From the NCBI GenBank assembly GCA_009887135.1, contig QXYA01000024.1, positions 5,670 to 26,427 on the forward strand: 20,758 bases of DNA, read 5' to 3'. A model generated the notes under the pieces. The model did no database searches. It worked only from the letters and a program-made list of their open reading frames with translations, and had not been told where the DNA came from. The stretch is from Candidatus Poseidoniales archaeon. GTDB lineage: Archaea; Thermoplasmatota; Poseidoniia; Poseidoniales; Poseidoniaceae. The position numbers and the translations under genes are program-made. Every line of letters begins with the position of its first letter. The stretch's first letter is position 1. Of the stretch, positions 1 through 7,854 are shown piece after piece.

Positions 1-1
1 A

Positions 2-3000
2 TATCTAAACCCAGCTCAAATGGATGAATTCAACCTCATTATGACTCAATCTGGAAAGGATATTGACCAGATGGCAGATGTTGTTGCTGACCATTCTTAT
101 GAGGTCTTCAAGGGCAAGGGAGATACGTACATGGCTCGAGGGTTCCCTCTTGATTCGAATGGAATCCCTGATAAAACTCTTGGTCTACACTACCGTGTGT
201 GGTCCGGTGGTGAAATCATCCCTTGTGACAGTACCTTTAGCGAGAATTGTCTCGATGGAGACTTCAACAGCGAACAAGCTGCAAATAGTACCTTCAGCAA
301 CAATGCAGATGTAAGCGAAGAAATTGTAAACTCAATTTCTCACTATACATTCGGTGAATACTGGTACACGTCCGACCTCATCGAGGAATACACCTCAGTA
401 TCCACTGGCCTCCACCGTGCAAACGCTCACATCGCTTTGACTGTTCAACTTTTGACAAACGGATTGTCGGAAGATCAAATCATTGATCTTTACAATGACA
501 TCATCAACTTGGACGGATATGAGGTTCAAGATTACGACGGTGCACCTGGTGAAACAATCACTCGTAATCACGAGATTCGATATTTCGCTGTTGACGACAA
601 ACTGTACCCACGTGCTGGACGATACAACTCTGAATCGGGATATAATGGCGGACGACCACTTGGTATCTTCGGCGCTCCTACAATTCTCTCAGGACAAGAT
701 TTCAACACATTCACAAATGAAGTGTACGAAACCGTACGTGGCGATGAAGCAGTTCGAGAAATGTCTCGTGAAGAAGTCGATGTTGCAATGCTGAAGGACG
801 TACTTGACCAACAGTCTGGAGCTGACATTGACCCGCTTCAAGTCGATGATATTCGAGTAGATCATCTACCTGAATTCTTTGACACTATGCTTGCCCGTTC
901 CTATGTTGGTTACGGGGCATCGACACTCGGTGCAGATGCTGGTTCTACAAACCCACAACCGAAGCAACAACTTCTATCCAATGACCGCGGTACGAATTTC
1001 CTACAACAGGCATATCCTCTTCCTGGTGCAATGATGAATCACTTTGTTATTGCGAACTGGTACAGTCCGAATGAGACATCCATCTTCTTAAATCAAGCTC
1101 AAACAGGTGTGGACATCAATGCAAACGCAGATGTTAAGATAATGAAGTACTATTCAGGTGCTGAGATTCAAGGAACTGTCTACATGGAAGATGAGGAAAT
1201 TGGTTTGCCAAATACTCGAATGCTGATTGAACGTGATGCATTCTCAGGAGAGGATGCAATCGATGGTGATGATGATACATATTGGATTCCAATCGGTTTC
1301 ACTGATGCTGATGAGAATGGAGATTGGAGTTTCACTGCACCTGCTGGTCGAATCAGAGTAAGTGCTTTCGCAGGTATTTATGATGATACTGCAGCTATCC
1401 AAACCATCCAAAGCGGAGAACATCAAAGTGGTTTAGTGGATTTATTGACTGATGTTAACACGGACCGTGAAGTCTACGCTATTACCTCGATTCTTGGACA
1501 AGTCGCAAACATGACCTGGCTCGGAGAATCAACACTCAACGTTACTGGTGAACAAGCAGATCGTAAGGCAGACGTAACTCAAGACATGAATATTGAAGTC
1601 GAAGGTAGCGGTGTTTCCGGTGCTGTAGAATGGACTGGCTTCGGCGATTTCGCTGGAGAACCTCTTGTTGAGACTGATTTCATTCTACGTAATATCTGGT
1701 CTATGACTGAGAACTATACATTGACAACAACCAATGGTTCATTCGACAGTGAGGAATCACGAATCCTCCAAGGAACTGGTGAAGTAACCTTCTCCGATGT
1801 AGGAACCTTCACAAGCGATGGAGTCGCACTTGCTTACAACTTCACAGGTAACTTTACTCGTGAGATTGGAAACGACCGTGTTTACTCTGGAAACGGAACC
1901 TGGGTTGGAATAGGTACTCTTGAAGCGTCATGGCTGTCCCATGACAATTCATCCTTGCCTTGTGGTGAAAATAAAACAATGCCTGCTAATGCATCATTAT
2001 GTGTACTCTCGACTGGAACCGAATTCTCAACATATCTACTTGATGGAGAAGTTGAAGCCAACGGACGATTGACTTCAGAAGGCGTAAGCAGTCTCAAGAA
2101 GGAACTCGTAGGTGAAACATTCGAAGGAACAGGTTCGTTCGAAGGTATCGGTACTCTCAACGGAACAGGCCTATTCATTGGACCTGGATTCTTCAGTGGA
2201 GACATCGTTAGCCCAGGTTCATTCTACATGACTGGAATTTTACCAGGTGTATACAACATGCTAGCTGTTATGCCAAATGGTCGAGAAATTCTTCTACCTG
2301 ATCCAGTCACAGTTGGTCTTGAACCGACCTATGATCTTGCAATGACTGTTCCAGCATCTCAAATTTCAGATACGCTTTCCTCAATGGATGGAGAAGTTCT
2401 TGCGAACCAAAACCTCACATTAATTGATGTTGAACTTGGAGAGGAATTTATGATTCCTCTCAAATCTGGTGAGGATGGAAATGTATCTTATGGTCCAATT
2501 ACCTCTGGATTGTATTATCTAAGAGTCGATTTGGATGAAGATGGATTCTACGAAATGAATCAAACCATTCAAGTCTTTGATGAGCCCACAAACATCACAT
2601 TCGACCTTGGTGTCCCTCAGATGTATGACGTAGAGATTACTCTCAACGGACCTGCAGGATTTGATGTCTCGAACCGCACTGTGAATTTCACAGACCCACT
2701 TGGTTTGCTGCCTCTGAACTTGGTTTCTGACGAGAATGGCGTAATTATCATTGAACTGCCAATTGGTGAATGGGAAGTAAGTGATAACACTGATGAGGAT
2801 TACATCCTTATTGAAGAGTTCACTATTATCGACACAGACCTCACGCTAGATTTGACCTATTCCACCTCTGTTTGGGTTAACGGTTCAATCGATGCTCCAA
2901 ACTCTGCTGGATTTAATTACGAGGAATGGCTTGCTCTTCCAGATGAACAGAAATTGTATGAGAACGCAACTTCAGTACCAGTTCGTTTCCATGGAAACGA

Positions 3001-6000
3001 TCTTGAATTCATCACAGTTACTGACCAATTTGGTGAATTTAGTCAACGACTCCCTGCTGGAATGACATTCAACATCAATGCTGCAAGTTCAGTATCACAG
3101 TATTCTGCTGGTGGTCTTGTAACAGTTGTTGAGGATATGGCTCCTCTTGACGTCATGATTCTAGCTCCAACGGTTGATGTTATCGGAAGTGTTTCTCTCT
3201 TCGATAATACTACTGCTTGGAACCAGGATATCCCTCAGTACGAACCTGTGGAGATTCACGCTACTTCTGAGGATGGAGTCGTCTGGAAAACCCTGACCGA
3301 TGCTTCAGGTGTGTTCCAAACTCAACTCTTGAATGGAACATGGACCTTTACCATCCCCGAAGCAGCATACAATGGGACCACAGTTTCTGACTATACAGTA
3401 ATTGTTGCTGATGGAATGAACCCTGAACCTGTTGAATTGATTGCAAATCCAAGCAACAGCACTGTTGTTCTCAAGGTCTTCACAGATCTTGGTGACAGTG
3501 TATTTGAGAATGGTACGGCGATTCGTCCGGACATTCAACTCATTCCAGTTTCCCAAATGGGTGTACAGGTGAACTTAACATCCACTGACTATACAGAAGA
3601 TGGTATTCTTGAGGTAACTCTCAGCCCTGGTATCTATGCAATTGAAACGAATGATCTGGATGCAGCAGATGAAAATGCATCTGATGCAAGCTTGAGACTG
3701 AATGGAGTTCTCGATGTCATCGCTATTGGACTAACTGGACCTGAAGAAGACATCTTTGTTCCAATCGTTGATGAATGGCGAGTTACCGGTTCAATATCGT
3801 GGATGAATGGTTCGGCAATGGTCGAGAACATTCTTCTCGCATCTGCAGACGGAACAGGATATGTCCCATTGAATGTTGATGTAAATGGAACCTTTGCAGA
3901 ATACGTCCCTACTGGAGACTATGTCATCGTAGCAGCACCAATGCTCAACGGAGATGCAGTCATGGAATCATTGCGTGCACCAATTACAGTCGGTGCAGAC
4001 GCTTCACAACGAATTGATCTCAACCTTATCATGGTTGAAACCGTAGAAGTTACGCTGACGCTGGTGGAATCTGGTACAAACCAGACGCTCTCTGGAAAGA
4101 AGGTTGTCTTGGTGAGTCATGATGGATATGGAAACATAACCATGAACCCAACAGACGGTGACGGTAATGCAACACAATTGCTCATGCCTGGTACATGGAG
4201 TCTCTTCATGAACGAGACAGCAGCACAACGTGTGTGGACTCTCGATACATCGAGCGCCCCTCAGGCATTTACAGAAAACACCAGTCTTGGAATGGTCTAT
4301 GCTGATCTTGAAGTCGAAATCGGTGGTAAGGCATACTGGGATGTTGATGAAGATGACATTGGTGACGGAAACGAAGGCGTTGAAACTGCAGATGTAACCA
4401 TCCAAGGTGGAAGTATCGATACGATCATCCAAACCGATGAAAACGGTGTTTGGAGACTTTACGTGCCTATCCTTGAGAATTACACAGTATCTATTGCAAA
4501 GGATGGATTTGGCGTTGTCAACTATGATGACAACAATACTGGATTCTATGTTGTTGAAGGTGAGCCGCTCTCACAAGATATTGAAATGGCTGCTGCTCAA
4601 GTAACAATCACAGGAACAGTCACAGACATTCTCGATTCAGCTCGTCTTGATGGTGCAAGCATTGTTCTTTACGGAACTGCGGAAAACCAAGCAGACATGG
4701 TTGACGTTACAGGAACTTATGCTGGAGATGAATTAACCTTCACTCAATCAGTTGAACCTGGACAATGGGTCGTTGTTATCTCTGAAGCAGATGCTCCATT
4801 CAACGGTGGTGGAATCGCTGTTGGTATCCTCGATGCTGCAGTACAAGATGGTGGTACTATTGATTTGGTTATGAGCAAGGGTGGCTGGATTGACATTAAT
4901 ACTCAATTCACTTCCTTCAACTTACAACCATTCAATGCAGGTACTGACAACACGTCTTCGCCGGTTGATACAGTTGTGGAAGTCGAAGTTGATCTCGGTG
5001 AAGGACAGGTATGGAACTTACCACTCAATTCAGATGGTACACTCGAAGTACTTCTTCCATCAGGTTCTGCTTCATTCGCTTCTGAATTCTCAACCGTTCA
5101 AAGAGACTTGACAATGAATTACACCTCCGGTATCTCAATTGATAACGGTGATGAGGGTCGTACTTCTCTCATGCTTTCTTACAATAGAAAGACCAACAGT
5201 GATCTTACGCTCGGTGTTGACAATGTTGTGAATGTTACAGGTCTTACAAATGAGAACAGAGATATGATGGCTACGATCATGACCAATGATGATGCAAATT
5301 ACTCAACCATTGAATTTGAAGTCATAGCAACCTATGAAGGAACTGAAATCATGGATACTTTCGCAGTGTCCGGATCAGTGACCGTCTCTCCAGACCAAGC
5401 AGATTGGAGTCTTGAATTCTACAATGGCAGTGCATGGGTCGATTCCATTGACCTTTCACTCGGTATTGGTGATGTAGATGCAAATGCAACAATGAATGGA
5501 ACTGTTCTTGCACGAATCAATCTTCCATCAGTTGAAGACGCATGGCATCTTGAGAATGGGCACAGTTTGAATGTCCGATTCATGGCAGATACTGGTGATA
5601 TGACCGAAGTTTCCCTCAACGTTGCAGTTCCACAATACTTTGAGTTTAATACAACTGAAGTTACAGAAACAGTCGGTGTTTCACCCGCTGGTTCAACCAC
5701 TGCAGGATTGACGATTAACAATAACGGAAACGGTGATGATTCCTTCACCTATGAAGTTCTTGACAACCTGCCAGATGGCTGGACAGTTGCTCCAATGAAT
5801 GGTGTTACAACCATTGCTAAGGACAACATGCGAGACCTCGCATTTACCGTTTCTTCAGATGCTTCCTTTGAAAGTGGAGAAGTCTTGATGACCGTTCGTA
5901 TTACCAGCGAAAATGGTGAATCTCAAGATGTTGAAATCACAATTGAATCCGCTCGAATCACATTGTCGTTTGATGATGATAAGACACTCTCAAGAAGCAA

Positions 6001-6415
6001 TAACTTTGCTGATGTTGACCCGAATATTGTTGTAATCGTTATCGAAAACACTGGCCTAAGAACCGCAAGTGAAGTCACAGTCTATCTGACGCCTCTAACT
6101 GGAGATGAGAAAGGGGTTGAGTACAATCAAACACTCTCCGTTGCTGCTCTAAGTTCTCAAGACTTCGAATTCACATTGCTTGCAGCAACTCAGGGTATTA
6201 CACGATACGATATGAGAGTAGAAGTAAACGGTGATGATGCTAATTTCACAACCAGCACGCCTGAGGAAGATTTCGGTATCGAATATGTTGTACAAAGTTC
6301 TGAAGATGAGGATAGTTCGATCATTCTCATCACAATCATTGCATTGATCTTCATTATTCTCTACTTCGGTATCAAGGCCGCACGAACCCGTAGTGGTTCA
6401 GGTTCTCGATTCTGA
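2..6415 (+). CDS. Giant multidomain surface protein, 5'-truncated; possible C-terminal half of an STT3/AglB-like protein
   Basis: The frame is open to the left edge and no signal peptide follows the first ATG (position 20), so the true start lies outside. Residues are counted from that ATG. Residues 1-375, with 'EIRYFAVDDKLYP' and 'GIFGAPTIL', followed by 'KYYSGAEIQGTV' opening a carboxypeptidase-regulatory-like domain (about 378-460), resemble from memory the region after the membrane part of thermoplasmatal STT3/AglB-like oligosaccharyltransferases. The catalytic WWDYG motif is not in the window, so this is an inference. Next come a Gly-rich hexad region (about 520-735), many Ig/Cna-B/regulatory-like beta domains (about 740-1780, with an Asp-rich SdrD-B-like one near 1434-1520), NEW3-like domains (about 1880-2080) and one membrane helix (about 2101-2118). 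A short basic tail ends 'RSGSGSRF'. Sequons such as NLT, NVS and NGT are frequent. The surface-anchored topology is well supported; enzymatic identity is not. The protease gene follows after 54 nt, probably in the same transcript. Confidence 0.8.
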   Translation, partial: YLNPAQMDEFNLIMTQSGKDIDQMADVVADHSYEVFKGKGDTYMARGFPLDSNGIPDKTLGLHYRVWSGGEIIPCDSTFSENCLDGDFNSEQAANSTFSNNADVSEEIVNSISHYTFGEYWYTSDLIEEYTSVSTGLHRANAHIALTVQLLTNGLSEDQIIDLYNDIINLDGYEVQDYDGAPGETITRNHEIRYFAVDDKLYPRAGRYNSESGYNGGRPLGIFGAPTILSGQDFNTFTNEVYETVRGDEAVREMSREEVDVAMLKDVLDQQSGADIDPLQVDDIRVDHLPEFFDTMLARSYVGYGASTLGADAGSTNPQPKQQLLSNDRGTNFLQQAYPLPGAMMNHFVIANWYSPNETSIFLNQAQTGVDINANADVKIMKYYSGAEIQGTVYMEDEEIGLPNTRMLIERDAFSGEDAIDGDDDTYWIPIGFTDADENGDWSFTAPAGRIRVSAFAGIYDDTAAIQTIQSGEHQSGLVDLLTDVNTDREVYAITSILGQVANMTWLGESTLNVTGEQADRKADVTQDMNIEVEGSGVSGAVEWTGFGDFAGEPLVETDFILRNIWSMTENYTLTTTNGSFDSEESRILQGTGEVTFSDVGTFTSDGVALAYNFTGNFTREIGNDRVYSGNGTWVGIGTLEASWLSHDNSSLPCGENKTMPANASLCVLSTGTEFSTYLLDGEVEANGRLTSEGVSSLKKELVGETFEGTGSFEGIGTLNGTGLFIGPGFFSGDIVSPGSFYMTGILPGVYNMLAVMPNGREILLPDPVTVGLEPTYDLAMTVPASQISDTLSSMDGEVLANQNLTLIDVELGEEFMIPLKSGEDGNVSYGPITSGLYYLRVDLDEDGFYEMNQTIQVFDEPTNITFDLGVPQMYDVEITLNGPAGFDVSNRTVNFTDPLGLLPLNLVSDENGVIIIELPIGEWEVSDNTDEDYILIEEFTIIDTDLTLDLTYSTSVWVNGSIDAPNSAGFNYEEWLALPDEQKLYENATSVPVRFHGNDLEFITVTDQFGEFSQRLPAGMTFNINAASSVSQYSAGGLVTVVEDMAPLDVMILAPTVDVIGSVSLFDNTTAWNQDIPQYEPVEIHATSEDGVVWKTLTDASGVFQTQLLNGTWTFTIPEAAYNGTTVSDYTVIVADGMNPEPVELIANPSNSTVVLKVFTDLGDSVFENGTAIRPDIQLIPVSQMGVQVNLTSTDYTEDGILEVTLSPGIYAIETNDLDAADENASDASLRLNGVLDVIAIGLTGPEEDIFVPIVDEWRVTGSISWMNGSAMVENILLASADGTGYVPLNVDVNGTFAEYVPTGDYVIVAAPMLNGDAVMESLRAPITVGADASQRIDLNLIMVETVEVTLTLVESGTNQTLSGKKVVLVSHDGYGNITMNPTDGDGNATQLLMPGTWSLFMNETAAQRVWTLDTSSAPQAFTENTSLGMVYADLEVEIGGKAYWDVDEDDIGDGNEGVETADVTIQGGSIDTIIQTDENGVWRLYVPILENYTVSIAKDGFGVVNYDDNNTGFYVVEGEPLSQDIEMAAAQVTITGTVTDILDSARLDGASIVLYGTAENQADMVDVTGTYAGDELTFTQSVEPGQWVVVISEADAPFNGGGIAVGILDAAVQDGGTIDLVMSKGGWIDINTQFTSFNLQPFNAGTDNTSSPVDTVVEVEVDLGEGQVWNLPLNSDGTLEVLLPSGSASFASEFSTVQRDLTMNYTSGISIDNGDEGRTSLMLSYNRKTNSDLTLGVDNVVNVTGLTNENRDMMATIMTNDDANYSTIEFEVIATYEGTEIMDTFAVSGSVTVSPDQADWSLEFYNGSAWVDSIDLSLGIGDVDANATMNGTVLARINLPSVEDAWHLENGHSLNVRFMADTGDMTEVSLNVAVPQYFEFNTTEVTETVGVSPAGSTTAGLTINNNGNGDDSFTYEVLDNLPDGWTVAPMNGVTTIAKDNMRDLAFTVSSDASFESGEVLMTVRITSENGESQDVEITIESARITLSFDDDKTLSRSNNFADVDPNIVVIVIENTGLRTASEVTVYLTPLTGDEKGVEYNQTLSVAALSSQDFEFTLLAATQGITRYDMRVEVNGDDANFTTSTPEEDFGIEYVVQSSEDEDSSIILITIIALIFIILYFGIKAARTRSGSGSRF
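2120..2209 (+). repeat. Protein-level hexapeptide repeat, five copies, inside the giant surface protein
   Basis: Residues 701-730 (counted from the ATG at 20) form five consecutive six-residue units: FEGTGS, FEGIGT, LNGTGL, FIGPGF, FSGDIV. Gly at position 3 is invariant and Gly at position 5 is kept in the first four, with an aromatic or aliphatic first residue. A shorter related pair, YSGNGT-WVGIGT, lies at residues 622-633 (positions 1883-1918). The DNA of the units has diverged, so the period appears to be maintained by selection on the protein. Such a period suits a beta-solenoid or stacked-strand fold, but no known repeat family was identified. Confidence 0.6.
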
Positions 6416-6448
6416 TACGCGATAAGACAAGGTTTGATACCATAAGAG

Positions 6449-6466
6449 CCCCACCAAAGGGGGAGG
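6449..6466 (+). promoter_or_regulatory. Shine-Dalgarno of the protease gene with a small C4/G4 hairpin
   Basis: The 54-nt gap between the surface protein and the protease holds CCCC (6449-6452), a six-base loop and a run of five G (6459-6463) merging into GGAGG (6462-6466), which lies 3 nt before the ATG at 6470. The C and G runs can pair and partly cover the ribosome binding site. There is no T-run, so it does not look like a terminator. No separate promoter was seen in the gap. Confidence 0.35.
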
Positions 6467-6469
6467 AAG

Positions 6470-7675
6470 ATGGAAGAACTTCGTGGAATGGAATTACTCC
6501 CTGAGCCAGGTGAGCCCAGGATTCTCTCTGCGATTGACCCTAGTACACGAGGTTTCCAAGACCAATGGAGAGCTGAAGTAACAGGGTGGGCACCAGTCAT
6601 CCCAGATTCTGTTTCAATTCGTCCCAGAAGAGCAATCTCTGTAATTTCTGGTGCAGCAATTGCTCTAGTAATGGCTCTTATCGTTGTATTGTGGCAATCA
6701 GATTTGCTTCTGTTAGAACTCCCTCCACCCTCATCCGAGTGGGCCTTCGAGGATACAAATATTCGCGAGTTGCAACAAGCGGGTTTGACAGGAGATGACG
6801 TACGTCTTTGCATGGTTGACACGGGTATTTCGCTTTCTCACTCAGCGCTTGAAGGTTCAACAGTTGAATTCAAGGATTTTGTAGGTAGCGAGATATCTCC
6901 GATGGATTATGGATCAATATCACATGGTACTCTAATGGCAGGACTGTTAATCTCTTCGGGATATCAAGATGGAATAGCTCGAGGCGTCACCTTAGGAATG
7001 GCTGCTGCTCTCAGTGCAGATGGTGATGATAACACAGGATCAGAATCGAGAGTGGCTTCAGCGATTCGTTGGTGTATTTTTGACTTTGAAGCAGACATCA
7101 TTTCACTTTCTTTAGGGGGTGAGCAAAACCAAGAAGCTTCGAGAGAAGGAGCGACAGTCTCAGCCACCCGTCAAGCCATTGATATGGGGATCTACGTAGT
7201 AGCCGCTGCGGGAAATGATGGTGGATCTTCCGATGACGGATATGTCAGCGCTCCAGGAAATGTTCCTTTAGCCATAACAGTAGGGGCATCCGATCGATTT
7301 AACGAAGTTTGGTCTAAATCCTCTTCGGGTGAACGAATCGATTCAGATGGAAACCAACGTCAATACCCTCATCAGAAGCCAGAATTAACAGCACCTGGGG
7401 TATCGATTGTTTCAACTGGAATGAATAATCAATGGTACTCCTCAAGTGGAACATCAGATGCAACAGTATTCGTAGCAGGTGCATTGGCTCTAATCCTTGA
7501 AGAACATCCTGAACTCAAGAGAACAAATGAATCTGGAACCGATTGTATCCAACTCGTTAAATCATCTCTAGCCTCTTCACTCTCGCCCGATATGACCCAT
7601 GATGTACGTGAAGGATATGGTGTCCTCGATGCAAAGGCATGGATGGAATCGTTTCCTTCAAACATAGACTGCTAG
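6470..7675 (+). CDS. Membrane-anchored subtilisin-like (S8 family) serine protease
   Basis: The catalytic triad of subtilases is visible: Asp117 in 'MVDTGI', His152 in 'SHGTLMAG' and Ser329 in 'SSGTSDAT'; the oxyanion Asn249 lies in 'AAAGND'. A hydrophobic segment at residues 55-77, preceded by Arg51, Arg53 and Arg54, predicts a 54-residue cytoplasmic N-terminus and an extracellular catalytic domain (about 108-395). No I9-type propeptide is recognisable, and only about 30 residues separate the membrane helix from the catalytic core. The motif after the nucleophile reads GTSDATVFVAG instead of the usual GTSMATPHVAG, so the conserved Pro-His is lost; the triad itself is intact. The ATG at 6470 is supported by GGAGG; another in-frame ATG lies at 6488. 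The gene directly follows a giant surface protein, so processing or turnover of envelope proteins is a reasonable but unproven role. Confidence 0.9.
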   Translation: MEELRGMELLPEPGEPRILSAIDPSTRGFQDQWRAEVTGWAPVIPDSVSIRPRRAISVISGAAIALVMALIVVLWQSDLLLLELPPPSSEWAFEDTNIRELQQAGLTGDDVRLCMVDTGISLSHSALEGSTVEFKDFVGSEISPMDYGSISHGTLMAGLLISSGYQDGIARGVTLGMAAALSADGDDNTGSESRVASAIRWCIFDFEADIISLSLGGEQNQEASREGATVSATRQAIDMGIYVVAAAGNDGGSSDDGYVSAPGNVPLAITVGASDRFNEVWSKSSSGERIDSDGNQRQYPHQKPELTAPGVSIVSTGMNNQWYSSSGTSDATVFVAGALALILEEHPELKRTNESGTDCIQLVKSSLASSLSPDMTHDVREGYGVLDAKAWMESFPSNIDC

Positions 7676-7715
7676 GCCAAAAGGATTGCAGTTAGATTCA
7701 TTTTACCTGATGTAA

Positions 7716-7790
7716 ATTTGATATTATTAGCCATATGTGATATTTTAAAGCGATATTATTTGATATTTTAAAGTTTATTTGATATTATAA
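7716..7790 (+). repeat. Ordered array of five GATATT elements in the promoter region
   Basis: GATATT occurs at 7720, 7739, 7752, 7762 and 7781, all on the + strand. The outer two share the longer core ATTTGATATTAT (7716-7727 and 7777-7788). The second and fourth are identical over 13 bases, TGATATTTTAAAG (7738-7750 and 7761-7773). The middle copy is CGATATTATT. The order is therefore A-B-C-B-A, and both A-B distances between GATATT starts are 19 bp. The rest of the 179-bp intergenic region (7676-7854) shows no gene. The array lies at and just upstream of the TATA box, which suits operator sites for a multimeric regulator; slippage in AT-rich DNA is the alternative. Confidence 0.6.
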
Positions 7791-7792
7791 AT
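7785..7792 (+). promoter_or_regulatory. Probable archaeal TATA box of the beta-helix/STAND transcript
   Basis: TTATAAAT at 7785-7792 resembles the archaeal TATA consensus. Transcription would be expected to start about 25 bp downstream, near 7813, leaving a leader of roughly 40 nt that contains the ribosome binding site AGAGGA (7843-7848) before the ATG at 7855. The last GATATT element overlaps this box, so a protein bound there would compete with TBP. Confidence 0.5.
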
Positions 7793-7854
7793 GGTGTCAC
7801 TATGGGCGCAGTATTATATTCGTTCAGGTTCTCCGTGAGTTTAGAGGAATTGAA

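Noticed and set aside
4004..4432. Open frame of 142 codons antisense to the giant surface protein
   Set aside because: The sense frame has continuous domain structure here, while the antisense product shows no recognisable domain and no ribosome binding site was evident.
6361..6822. Antisense open frame of 153 codons spanning the end of the giant gene and the start of the protease
   Set aside because: It crosses two well-supported genes and the intergenic hairpin, and its product shows no domain or signal.
7716..7790. CRISPR-like or origin-like reading of the GATATT array
   Set aside because: The units are 6-13 bp with 10-23 bp spacing, too short for CRISPR, and no cas or replication gene is nearby; the TATA box makes a regulatory reading better.
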